Assembly (NCBI GenBank): GCA_025094145.1
Contig: JALLLS010000050.1
Span: 124,001 to 188,000, forward strand
Length of the DNA stretch: 64,000 nucleotides
Reading direction: 5' to 3'
Origin: Spinellus fusiger
Taxonomy: Eukaryota > Mucoromycota > Mucoromycetes > Mucorales > Phycomycetaceae
Shown: positions 46,637 to 59,004 of the stretch, piece after piece
Layout of the letters: every line of letters starts with the position of its first letter
Position numbering within the stretch: position 1 is the stretch's first letter
The notes under the pieces: model-generated
The model's database searches: none
What the model was told of the DNA's origin: nothing
What the model saw: the letters and a program-made list of their open reading frames with translations, nothing else
Position numbers and translations under genes: made by a program

Positions 46637-47734
46637 TATAGCCACACCCAATTGAATTTAATACTTGTCTAAATTTTAATAATAATAAAAAATACTTGTT
46701 TTGTATAAAACTTTTCTTCTTTCTAAATAGTGTTAAGCCAACACTAGATGTCAGAAAGATAGTCAGAAACTCACATTTGTGGAGAATAGAACAAGGCAAA
46801 AGATAGAAGATGATGGGGCATTTATTACCTGCTGAAGGCTGGATTAAAGTTGACTGTCATCGTGAGTGTAGTTGGGATGAAAAAGTTCATGGTTTAGAAT
46901 AGTATCAGAAACATCAAGGAACGTGGGTCACCATTGTGTTTAAAGAGTCATGAAAAACATAAAAAGGCCAGTGAGAGGGACCTCATACACCTAGAAAAGG
47001 TCATTAGAAAGGACCCATTTGCCTCATAGAATCAGCTGAAATTGGAAATATTGAATATTCAGGTGGATGTATGTAGAAACACCATTATCAGCTACTACAA
47101 TCAGTTAGTGTTTGGATCTTTTTCTGTAGATCACAAGCCAGCCTCAACTGAAGAACACAAGGAGAAACAGCCTTGTTGGGCTAAAGAATATGTCAGTTGG
47201 ACGAGTGATCAGTAAAGAGGTGTTATCTGGTCTGATGAGTCAAGGTACACCATGGAAGAGAATGATAGAGGTGCATTTGTCATCAGAAAAGTTAGAAAAC
47301 ATTAGGATTCTAATCCTATTGCTCCAAAAACGAAGTTTGGTGGCGATGGGGTCATGCTTTGGTGCTGATTAAGGATGGGTGGATTTGGCCTATGAGTCTT
47401 TGTTGATGGTATTGTAAACCAAGACAGATATATCAATATTTTAGCTTATAAGTTTCATCGTTGGTGCATGTAATTGCATCAGAAAGAGAACGAAGAATTT
47501 CAGTTACAAGAAGATGGTGGTAGCTGTCATTGATGCTAAACGAGGCCATATAGAATATTAACTGCATTATTATTTTTCTATTCTCGATAAATAAAGATTT
47601 TGGGCTTTGGTGTGTTAAGGTCTTGAGGTTCTAGATCAAATGTAAAGTGTTTTATTTGATGCTGAATATGTCCTAAATATTTCATCCTGAAATCGATCTT
47701 CAAAAGTATCAAATTCAATTGAGTGTGGCTGTAT
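46637..47734 (+). mobile_element. Tc1-like element, copy 3 (both ends, internal deletion)
   Basis: Left terminal repeat tatagccacacccaattgaa (46637) and right repeat ending ttgagtgtggctgtata (47734) define a 1.1-kb unit flanked by TA. The sequence up to about 47532 nearly matches copy 2, and from 47527 onwards it matches the C-terminal part of copy 1 (gtcattgatgc, GHIEY in place of GHTKY). Between FQLQEDGGSCH and VIDAKRGH the transposase lacks the stretch with the SPDLNPIE motif. The frames also contain stops, so it is non-autonomous and dead. The 60-codon frame at 47190-47372 is a piece of the transposase. Confidence 0.9.
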
Positions 47735-48639
47735 AAGGAATGGAAAATGAAGCTAGTGAATAAATATCCTACAATTTATTCCTATAGCAAGGTTATCTAT
47801 CAGGTCTCCCAATCAATCCTTCATATAGTTCTTCAAGCTAATAAAGCACGCATTATTATTTATTATTGATGGTCCAAGAAAGTCAATCATGCTTACAACT
47901 TTATTTTATTATTTTATTTTTATTTTCTTGCTTCTATTTGATTACTTGTTGGTTATGCAATGTCCTTAATGTGTTTTAACTCTACTATAATCGTTAGACA
48001 GCGATTTTATATATGCATTTAGCAATCAAATAATTACACAAGATAAATGGTATTTTTGACAGATCCATCAAGTACAAAGTATCCAATACAGTGTTTGAAC
48101 ATTAAGTCTCTTTCACCTTTTATTCTGTAACACATGGTAACATTTATAAGCAGTCTATGAATTGAGAAATTCTGATAACATCCAAAAGTCGAGACTCATC
48201 CGAGGATTTTATAAAATTTATTTTATTTTGTTCTCTATTTAATATTAGAAGAAACACTTGAGCTAAGTCGTCTTTGGATATAAGACACAAACTACAGTGG
48301 TCAGGAAAGGGATGTTTATGAATTAAATTTTAAAGTTTTCTTATGAGATAAAAATGTATGGCTATCATCTCATTACTTTTCATGATTAGATTTTCTCTTG
48401 TACCTCAGATATATGTCAATATTTCCATTTTTTCCAATTATTACCTTTGTGGTAGGTCATTTATAGTTCAGAGGTTTAATTGAGCACGATTCTAAATTTT
48501 TTCATTGTCATGAAAAAACTAGTTACTTGTAAAAGATTGATAAGCCTCTATGTATAATCAGTAGGTTATATACTATTAGCAAACATTGAGGCTCTTTCGG
48601 AAGTAGATTTAAGTTTAGAATATAAAAAAGGGATCGACA
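47735..48639. other. Gene-free AT-rich stretch
   Basis: Nothing recognised in these 900 bp beyond A/T-rich tracts. Confidence 0.5.
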
Positions 48640-49300
48640 AAAGAACATGAGCTAGAAATTGAGACAAAATGCGATTTCTTCCATATCAACGATCATAACA
48701 ATAATGAAATAGACAAAGAGGAAACGAACACCATCAGCCAAAGAATGGTAACTCGGGTCTTAATGACAGCTTTGACCAACTTGATTGAGGAAAAGCTGCA
48801 TTCCATCTCTCATGTATTGTTATGGCAATATCCGGTCAGAGCCAGGAACACAACGTGAAATATCCAAAATAGGTCTAAGAGCGCCTTTATTAGGTTCGTG
48901 AACAATGGTGTTCCGTTGTGTGGCCCGATGAGTTGTCATTCCGGTTGATTGGTATAGTATTAGTCATGATCATGGTGTTGGTGGCAATAAGCACGTGCTA
49001 GAATAAAAGAAAAGATGGGACCTCTGGTGAGACACATAGTGTCCATGAAAGAGAAATGATAGTAATGGCGTCATGGTGAGGCTGGCTTAGTGGTAAAAGA
49101 AAACACTGAAAGTATGTACGTTGTAAAGGCCAATACAAACTCCGGAAAGTACTTCTTTATTATGAAAGAAACATACAGCCCTAGGCTTTGTTGATTCGCA
49201 TTTTTAAACTCTAAAGTTGGTCACTGCATTTATAAACATAACACCAGATGTCACACCAGTAAATTAGAGAAGAAATAGTGAAAAGTAAAATGAGTTTTGT
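48640..49300 (+). mobile_element. Degraded Tc1/mariner-type transposase relic
   Basis: Plus-strand frames show CSVVWPDELSFRLIG (near 48905-48950), matching the VVWSDESRF block of Tc1/mariner transposases. GEAGLVVKENTESMYVV and ANTNSGKYFFI (49077-49165) follow. NTRCHTSKLEKK (near 49240-49275) resembles the DN-x-x-x-HTSK motif around the second Asp region. Several stops and frame changes separate the blocks. No terminal repeat was found. It differs from the three Tc1-like copies and from the relic at 140-1240. Confidence 0.6.
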
Positions 49301-50529
49301 AGGTTCTAGTATTCATAATGTATCTCTAATAGAGTATTAATAAAGTACATTATGAACCTAATTATGAAAAAGTCATTGTTAGGTAAGAATAGGTCTTATT
49401 GTTAAGTGCCAATATGAAATATTTTGATGTAGAAGTAAAATTAGAATATCTTTAAAAGGTCTCCTTCTCATTGCTACAACAAATCTATAATGCTAAACTG
49501 CCACTAATATAGCAATTCTGCCCTATCAGGCATATAGACTCTGGCAGTGAATCTTTTCAATAAAGTTAATATTCATTTCTTTATGCATTGTAATCTTGTA
49601 ACAATTCGAAAATGCAGCTTTCAAATGAAGACTAAAAAACTAATACAAGTATGGTTACTATTTACTCTGCCACTGTGGCTCCAATGAAAATACTATTAGT
49701 TATTTTTTCTTTAGTGAGCCACTTTTCTTTGTATCAAAATATAATAAGAGATGGATATTAAAATGTCACTGTAAATATGGTTAAAAACGTTCCTTATCAA
49801 AGAACTTTAATACATTAAATGAATAATATTAGTAAATTTCTCAAGATGACAATGTGAAGAATCTTTGAATATAAATCTGTAATTATAAAGACAAATTCAT
49901 TAGAAGGCTTCATATCTACACTTGAAACTTCTCAAAAGTACTACATAAAGCTTGGTAAAGTAAGTTTATTTTTTAATATGCTACTGTTAAGCTTCTTGTG
50001 TCTACTATAATATTATTGTTAGAGTTACTTAGATACTACATTTTGACAATGTAATCAGCTTTAATACATCTTAAATTAATTTTTCTGTAATATAGCTATT
50101 TGATTAGAAGGATGATTTCAATTAAAAGTTCTACTTGTCTGTTTTTCTTTTAAATAAAATGCTATTCAACGGAAAGCATAGTATAAAAAAGAACTGTTAA
50201 TTGGATGTCCTAACACACAGTTTTAATTGTAAACTTATTAAAACAATTATACATTAATCTTTTATTCTATCTTAAATACATGATAATACAGTACATTCTA
50301 CATCACTTAATCATCAACGCAGTCATAGAACCCACAACAAAGTGACTAAAAATTTATATCAATAATCCTTAAGATAGGGATTCATTGTTCATGATAGATT
50401 ATCTACATTTAGTTGGACATTACAATTAAAGTTTTTCTTTTTCCATTTTAAACTAGTCCCTAAATCTTTCAAAAGCACACTCACACCTGCATATATAATA
50501 TTGCGTCTCAATTTGGGAATCGTCTTAAA
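49301..50529. other. Gene-free AT-rich stretch
   Basis: No gene or recognised element in 1.2 kb; it separates the mariner relic from Fanzor A copy 2. Confidence 0.5.
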
Positions 50530-51625
50530 ATGTTCTTCAACATCATCCTACGACAAAAAGAAAGAGTTGTCACATTAACCCATGCCATGAAAGCCAAAAA
50601 CTATTCTGAAGAGGCCATTGCAAATAATATTAGATTAAATGTGTTAGATGTGTGTACGCAAATCAAACTAAACATTTCGACAAAGACTGTTCCCAATGCA
50701 CCCATAGATTTCTTGAACCAAAAGGCCATTAGCCAAATACAAGAACTGCTAGCCTGCTATCCTCCCAGTTATAGATTTGCTAAAAAAAAAAAAAAAACTC
50801 CATCTATTATGATGTTAAAGCAAATCCAACCAAGCACATATACGTATTTGTTAAGCTGGCCCAACTATACGAAGAGAATGGAAACAAATCTTTTAGTTGT
50901 TTCTCACTTCGTAAAAGCTTCATTCCCTCCCACGTTACGATAGATACTAAGATACTCAACCACCCTATCTTAAAAAACAAAAGCTATACGGACGAAAAGT
51001 TTGATCTTTGGGGTCAAGTCGTCAATCTAAAATCAAAGGTGTTCAAAAGTCAAGGTATAGATGAGTCAATGATATTTCAAGGTACAATAGAAACAAATGG
51101 TGTGGCAGTGTCGGTAGTCAAGCAAAACTTTATATCGAAACGTTCCTCGTGTGGTAGTCGCAAAGCACCTATTGATAGAGACAAAACTGAATCTATTGAA
51201 GAGCTAGCTTAAGCTACATCAAACAGAAACAAAAGATAAATACTTAATTTTCTCCCTTCAAATAGGTGTTCAAACCAAAATTGTATGAAAGACAAGACAT
51301 TGAAGCTTTTGAATCGTGATCTCGCTGCTACATTGAACTTTAGACATATTCTAATGTCTCTAAAAGAAAATGATACCCGCCCAGAGTATTGTTGTAGATA
51401 TAACAAAAGAAGGCACGACACAAATTATACAATTAGAACCAATAAAAGGTCCAAGCCTTCTGGTTTATCCCCATCCTTCTCCCTGATTGTCACTGGAGCC
51501 TCGGTTGACTCACTGACAGAAACCCATGATACAGGTAAACTACCTAAAAAGTGATAATGAAGTGTATCTTATTCCATTTTGTCATGCAAAAAGACTTATA
51601 ATGTCTAGTACACATATACAGAAAT
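50530..51625 (+). mobile_element. Fanzor-type (TnpB-like) relic, family A, copy 2
   Basis: This is the best copy of family A. An N-terminal frame (50530-50943) encodes RQKERVVTLTHAMKAKN and IRLNVLDVCTQIKLN. After a frameshift, KSFSCFPLRKSF-like sequence and FDLWGQVVNLKSKVF (near 51005-51045) run into TIETNGVAVSVVKQNFISKR (51075-51140). SSCGSRKAP follows as the first half of the zinc ribbon. A stop at 51209 precedes RCSNQNCMKDKTLKLLNRDL with AATLNFRHI (51265-51345), the second cysteine pair and RuvC-III. The tail ends TETHDTGKLPKK (51554). Cysteine pairs and the RDxxAxxN block place it with Fanzor/TnpB. A run of 15 A at 50782-50796 lies in the coding part. It has at least two frameshifts and one stop. 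Confidence 0.75.
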
Positions 51626-54600
51626 ATGCAAACACAGGCATCTTAATTATATTTGATTTAAAACTGGTTAATGGCAAGAAGGTAAAAGTTGAGATTATAT
51701 GAGTGCATCTTTACACATGATAAGAGAGAGAAAAAGATATAGGAATAATAAACCTAGAATATACTAGAACAAGCAACTGAGGGTTGTAAGATGTGGTATT
51801 ATTATTTTTTGCACAAAGCAAAGGTAGAAAATATGTGATGGACCTAATAGTTGTTTAAAAGTTAGACTGTCTCTATGGTATATCAAAATACAGCCATATT
51901 CTAATTTCCATAGGAGATACATTACTATGTAAATGGATAATGAAAATGAAGAGCAAAGCATTTGGCACACAAACTATTAAATATATTCGGATGCTCTATA
52001 TCATATATGACATTAAATTGGCATTTATGCCTACAGCAGGAATTTCAGCATGAAAAAGAAAAGTAATACAAACCCCATTGAATAGATTTGAATTTATAGA
52101 TCGGGTTTGATCAAATGTATGTAGGACATATTTGTTTATTGACTTAAAAAATAGCATTCACATTTTCTTTAATGACATATTAGGAGCACTATGCTTTATG
52201 CATGGACCAGTACAACATGATTTAAATTGTTTTAATAGAAAACAATAAATCGATATAATTATTATTTACATTGATTTATCTGTTGATGAACAATTAAGTG
52301 TAAGATTAGGGCATGTTATTATATAATGTGGACAGCTACAACACCCCAAATTTATAACTGAACAGTTACAATAAACAGAATAACAGAGATTGCCTTATTG
52401 CTCTAAATCTATACCATGCTAGTATTTAGCTGCCTCAAGTGTACATTGATAATAGACAAAACAGCTGCATGTAGAGGCACACTATATCTAAAATAGCAAC
52501 CTTATGACAATATTACTATATCTCATCACTATATGTCTTTACAAACTTTTGTTTGTTAACGAGAAACAGACCTTATAATTTTCTTAACAGTTGTCTTTTT
52601 CTTTTCTTTCTTCTGAAAAACACTTTTCCAAATTTAGTAAAACGTGTCATGTTTAATATCTACGATAGTAATAAATTATTCTTTTGTATGGAAGTCAGTG
52701 GCTTCAATTTTATTTACACGCTACGACAGCAATAGAAAGCCATCGTGTTACAATTTTTTATTTCTTCAGTCACAGACATGTGACCTGACTAATGAATTGC
52801 CGCACTCGCCACTAATGAGGCTGCAAGCGGTCACTATTGATACAATAACTTTGGATTGTAACATGTTCTGAGAGTAATTCAGACTTATGAGCACATGCCT
52901 TTTTATGCACTATCTAAATTTAAGAGTCCGTCCATATAGTAGTTTTTATGGTTGTTATTTGATACAGCTGTTTCTGCTCATGTGCATATACTTTCTGCAA
53001 ATAGATAATTATAATAGATTAAATCAAATAGATATTGTCATTAAAACCATCATAAACAGGATAAAAACCATTATCCTGAAGAAAAACGCAATCCAAATAA
53101 ATGAATACTTTCACTATAGACCCTATAATAAACTCAAACAAAGCAGCTTTTTCTTTTTTAAAATAGATCACTGTACTTCCTAGGACACTTATTATTTTTA
53201 CAGAAAAATACTCCTCATACTATATTCTAAAAATCAATAGAGTAAATAGAGTAAATAACTACGGCTAGACCTATTTTTGTATAGTAATAAAAGCACTTTG
53301 CTCTTTATTATAAAATGTTGTTGGCTAATACTCAGGCCCATTTACACAGATGAATACTGAGTATCTCCGATCTCTACTGAGGATAATACAACTTAGGTTA
53401 ACCTGTGGCTGTCTGACACATCAGTATCGTTAATCCAACTACAGTTCAGTTTATGTTGAAAGACTAGGTCTTTAGAATCCATATATTAAAGAAATCTATT
53501 CAATAGTGGTTGTGTAAAGTACAATGCCTTTTAAGGTATTTGCTCAATTTTATAAACATACTAGCATTACTCATTTAGTCTGCTAATGTTTTGCTGTCTT
53601 GTATCTATGACAGTCAGTTCTGTTCTTTTTCAAAGACACAAGGCCTTTGAAAATATCATGTAGAGATGGTGCAGCTCAAGGCAGAGTGTGTCACTTGAAC
53701 CTATCATATCTTGTGGAGCCATCATATGCTATTTTTAAATGAAATGACTACATCTATACTTTATGCTACAAATTTAGTTCGAAGCACAAATGATGGAAAG
53801 CCCAATAAACAGTTCAATGAGAAAAAAGTACTGACTTCACAGCAATGAATATTTCATTTTCTGTAAATTTACATGCCTATTTTCTGATCTTTTTACTAAT
53901 ATAAATATACTAGAGTACTAAACAGTCCTTATACTCAATAGTATTTATACTCTTCAATGCATGCATACGGTTAAATTTATTTATTGATAGAAAATGTGTA
54001 GCATAAAGCGAATAATGGAGTAGGCTTAATGGGTTTTATGTATATACTATAGAATAAGACAAAGATAAAACATTACTACTTTTCTGACTATAAAATATGT
54101 ACATATTTAATAGTAATGTTAGGATAGAAAGAACACATATTGATTGAGTTTATGCAGTCCCTTGAGAACGCCACCATGCTTTTTTCGCTAATTATAATAT
54201 TTTTTTATTATTATTATTATATATCTTTCACGCTAGTTCAACCATAGTGTCTGTTGTAGTATGCTAGTAATACTTTTGTAAAAAGACTCAACAATAAATT
54301 GCATATCCAGTAGATAGTACTAGATAAATGATGATTACCTTGTTAAAGAAATACTACACTATGCATCTATAGTAACAATTTATTGAGGTGTATTAATGTT
54401 GATTATTAGATGTTCCATAAATCACAGGGTTACTTGTTCTAGATCAACACTACGAGTTTATATTACCTTAATGTATACTTTCTACCGGCATTAAAAACAA
54501 ACACTAAACAGTATAGCATGTATTAAATTGCCTATCTGCATACTTTATATAGAGATTGTACTATACATTGAAGATTAGGTTTATTCCTCTTTCTACATAC

Positions 54601-55071
54601 AATATAAGGTTTTCAATTTTATATCATTTTTATTATATAAATATATAAAGTTCCAGATATTTTATTATTACAAATACTTTAATAGCCACTCATAGCAATT
54701 GTCTTGTTTCTATTATCAGACGCTTGCCTTCTTTTTTAGGAAGAATGGTGGTGAGCTGTAATTGTATACTGTCTTACATACCCTGAAGTCGGACAGTACG
54801 AATATAGCATAAGCACAAATGGAGTTTGTGTTATACAGTCCCACAGTAATTCTTTTGATCAAGCTTTTCCACATTTACTTATTAACTCTGTCTTTCGGCC
54901 TCTTTCTTCTTTCTTTCTTTCTTTCTTTCTTTCTTTTTCCTTCAATTCTTCCACCAAAGAATTGTCAAATGGAAATTAGTCTTTTTACTACTATACCACC
55001 ACCAAATTGATATAAATAATCTAACTGCTGAAGATATATTACTGTTCTGATATCCACATCAACGATTAACA
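51626..55071. other. Gene-free AT-rich stretch
   Basis: Frames of 60-98 codons occur (52553-53183) but are Ile/Phe/Tyr-rich with no motif. A (TTTC)n run lies at 54908-54938. The promoter of the LIM-RhoGAP gene should be in the last few hundred bases. Confidence 0.5.
54908..54938. repeat. (TTTC)n microsatellite
   Basis: About seven TTTC units, roughly 130 bp before the LIM-RhoGAP start codon. Confidence 0.9.
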
Positions 55072-58000
55072 ATGGAAGACGAAGCCGGCCCAATATGCAC
55101 TGGATGCACTCAACTGATTGAGGAGGGCTCTGTCATAGCCTTTGGAGATTCACTATTTCACTTGGGATGGTAAGGTAGCATAATTCTATGTTATGTTAAC
55201 CGCCTATTTCACCCATAAGCTTTGTTTGTGCAAAATGTTCTCAGACTGTGGATTACAATTCCAATCTATTACTGCTCACTGACGGTAGACCTGTGTGTGA
55301 GAGTTGTTCTTACAACTGTGCACTATGTAAAAAGTCTATTCATGATGAAGCTGTCATGACAGGTAATGATATATTAAGATCTAAATACATCTGTTGAATT
55401 GTGCTGGATCATATGCTTACTCATGGCATAGGTGACGAAGCGTACCATGCAGAATGTTTCAAATGTGTCAGCTGTAATAAAAAGATTGACGATCTAGTGT
55501 ACACTCAAACAAGCAAGGTTTGGCATAGAATATATAAATATATAAATATATACATCTAAGTCTAAAGAGAATAAAAATAGGGTATATTTTGCACTCAATG
55601 CCATGAAAAAGAAAGGCAGACAAACAAAAGCGTCGTGAAGAAAGAGAGAGGCAAAAAAACCAAATTCGACAGCTATCTCAAGACTCACAGGTACTGTCCC
55701 ACATATTGAGATTGAACTGACATAGTGCCAGCTGTCGATCTATAGTACTTATTCGTCCCATCGACAGCTACGTCTTGAGCCTATTTCCTCACCGATAGGA
55801 AATGATTACACAAAAGCACAGCAGCAGCCACGGACATTGCTTGATACACGTATTCGTTATGAGAATAGAAGCCCACTTCAACCAAATCCTCCTGGTTCTG
55901 ATTATCTCGGAACTATCTCAGACCGACCTAGAAGTAACTCAGTTGATATCACTACTAAGTCACGCCTCGACCATCTCCTTAGTCCAACCCCACGCCTTCA
56001 TGGTCCCGTCCAACCCACACCCTCTCGCTCAGAAGTAGTCTCAAGCAGCAGACCTTCTTTATCACCTAATAGCTTATCCCCACATGTAAATAATTCAAAA
56101 CGTTATTCCAAGCTACCTCCCCCACTTCAATTGGGTCCAATCGAGCGAAGCAGAAGTGTACCTGGATCACCATGTCCTTCAAATGTAGAGCCAACTAGCA
56201 ATGTGCGCTGTTTGGATACATCGCTGACCGAGTCTTCGCTGTCCGAGAGCCGCCCTTTCAACTTGTCCTTTTTTGACGATTCGCCCGAATTGCTTGACTT
56301 AACGAAGACACTTGGCGCTAGTTTTGCCTGTAATACAAGTATCACTGATAAAGAGTTGAAAGATTTCTCCAATTCTGCTAGCACTACCAAGAATATCAAT
56401 AAGGCTTCAGAAATCCTTCGCTCATCTCTCAATCTCTCAAGCTACGATAAATCACCTCAGCTTCATTCCCCTCTTATTTACTGTGGAGAACAAGATTTGA
56501 ATGATTATGTATCCACAAGCAAAGAATATGTATTAAATTTACAGTCAGAATTGAGGTTAACAAATCGCAAATTGGTTTCTATGGAAGCTAACTTTAATCA
56601 AATTAAGGTAAAAAGATTTGACAGCGGATGTTTCTTTTCACAATTTAGAGTTTTACATTCTGAAATTTGACACATGTGCTTTTAAACTATAGGAGGCAAG
56701 TAAACTGGCTTTAGAGGAGTTTACACGGGCAAAAGAAGAATTCTCCAAAGAGGCAATTCTTCGTCAAAAGTATGAGAATACATCAATGCATTTACAGCAG
56801 CAACTGGTCATTATGCAGCAATTACAGTCTTCAGATTATCCTGGGGTTGTAAGGAATGTGAAAGAAGACACTGAAAAAATTGTACGAGTGAGACTTAGTC
56901 TTGAGAAGAGTTGTAGCGAACTTAAAGAGTGTCGCAATGCACTTTTCAAAGAAAGCGAGAACTTATTCAATCAGTGCCAAAACCATATATTCAGGTAAGT
57001 CTCTTAATACAGTGATAAAAGAGGGGAATAATGATAAAGAGACATAAGAAGATCATTAAAGCAGTGCCTAAAGATACATTTTTACATTTTTTACAGCTTG
57101 CCCACAAACACCACACATATTACCGAACACCAAAAAGCATTAATATCAGTGATCAAGTCCTTAGCCTATGAGAAGGATGCATTAAAATCAGAAACAGAGC
57201 GCTTGAGTAAGATTCGTGAAGATGTTATTCACGAAATGGTCGTCCTCAACACAAAGAACGCTGAATTAAGTACGATGAATAATGATCTGTCCAGAAGAAT
57301 GAGTGAAAGAGAGAGAGAAGCTTTAGCTGTCATGGCTGGCACATCATTCCTTCATTCACCTACACCCAGTCGTTCCACTGAATCCCACTCATCTTCTTTG
57401 ACACCACGAAAGCTATCAGATACCACAATACGTAAGGTGGCTGCTCGTGATAGCTTCAATGGAAAACAAGCGCCAAAAGTGTTTAAAATTAAGAAAAGAG
57501 CGGGTGGAACTATCTTTGGTAAACGAAGTGGCAAAAACAACAAGACAGACCCAACTCCAATAAATTGTGGGGAGGCTTACAGTACGAATTCTCCTCCTGT
57601 ACCTGTTCGTGGAGATACACGTCAAGGTGTTGCCCAGAGCCGGCCTCAGGATGGACATGCGTTCCAGCCAACATCATTTTTAAGACCTACTAAATGTGAT
57701 GCTTGTGGTGAAAAGATGTGGGGATTATCTGAGCTTCGGTGTCAATGTAAGTTACTCCACACTCTTTATATTTATCTTATAGTATTAATGTCATCACCTT
57801 CTTAAGGCTGTGGATATATTACACATGCAAAATGTCTTAGCCATGTTCCCCAGCTATGTTTTGCAGGCACTGTAAGCACCCTTGATCTTCTTGGTACATC
57901 TGAAATAGAATCAAATATCAATTGTAAGTACAATCATTCTGGGAGTCTAATAGGCTAAATTTTTCATATCAACAGTAAGTATGTTTGGTACCAATTTGTC

Positions 58001-58686
58001 TGTGCAGACTGCATTAGAAGACCGAGATGTGCCTATCTTGGTAGAAAAGTGTATTACTGCTGTTGAAACACGTGGAATGAACTACGAAGGCATCTACAGA
58101 AAGTCAGGTGGTGCAGCACAAATAAAAGCTATTCAACACGCATTTAATCAAGGTCTAAATATCAATTTGGAAGATGAGGAAGAGTTCAATGATATTTGTG
58201 CAGTAACAAGTGTATTGAAGCAGTATTTCAGAGAACTTCCAGATCCATTAATAACATTTGATCTCTATCCAAAGTTTATTGACCTTGTTTGTAAGTAATT
58301 TGTGCGTGTATAATTTATTATGGCAAATTATTAACAAAACTACAGCAATGACCTCTGGTGATGCCAAGCTTGATAAATTCACAGAATTGATTTCACAGTT
58401 ACCCCCTGTAAACTATGCAACAATGAAAGAATTAATACAGCATCTGCATCGGTAAGTTTATTCTTATTCTATTGAAGATAGTTTGGTGATTAACCTATTC
58501 ATGTGGTGTGTTTATAGTGTACAATTACGTGATTCAGAGAATCTAATGACAACGAAGAATTTAGCCATGGTTTTTGGACCTACATTAATGAATGACAAAG
58601 ATTCTTCCCGTAATCTCCTTGACATGAATTATAAAAACGCAGCCATAGAATTTATTATTAGTCAAGCATTCAAACTATTCTCGTAA
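55072..58686 (+). CDS. LIM-LIM-C1-RhoGAP protein (Rga type)
   Basis: A multi-exon gene; the first exons are 55072-55169, 55220-55362 and 55432-55517. Two N-terminal LIM zinc-finger domains show CTGC...HLGCFVCAKC and CALC...HAECFKCVSC...FCTQCHEKE. A Ser/Pro-rich linker (55750-56450) precedes coiled coils (56500-57320). A C1-type finger has HAFQPTSFLRPTKCDACGEK then CGYITHAKCLSHVPQLC, split by an intron at 57748. The RhoGAP domain (57980-58686) has the arginine-finger block MNYEGIYRKSGG, LKQYFRELPDPLITF and NLAMVFGPTLM. It should speed GTP hydrolysis on a Rho/Cdc42 GTPase, like fungal Rga proteins controlling polarity. All key residues are present. The intron after exon 4 uses the acceptor before TACTTATTCG, which alone keeps the frame. 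Confidence 0.93.
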
Positions 58687-59004
58687 AGAAAAGGAAAAAA
58701 AAGCGGACAGTATTTTGTTGTATCTAGTCATCTAAACCATAGCATCATCTTATTTATAAACCTACATTTCAATATCATATATCTCAACTCACATAAATAT
58801 ACTGTACATGGGTTGACTTTTATTTGTACTGTTTTGCCAATGACATGGGTTTATTACTTATAATACAGTGGTAAACAGTATAATACATCTTGGTCAATGA
58901 AAATGTTCAATGTATTTAAATATAGACAGGTTTTAGTTGTGCCACTGTCATCAGAGAGAAAGTATAAATAATCACTACTACCAACATCTTTTCCTATTAC
59001 ACGA
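58687..59004. other. Convergent 3' spacer
   Basis: 318 bp between the stop of the LIM-RhoGAP gene and the stop of the MIT-like gene on the other strand. AT-rich, no ORF; it should hold both polyadenylation regions. Confidence 0.6.

Noticed and set aside
52553..53183. Several 60-98 codon ORFs
   Set aside because: Ile/Phe/Tyr/Asn-rich junk frames in an AT-rich gap, no motif.
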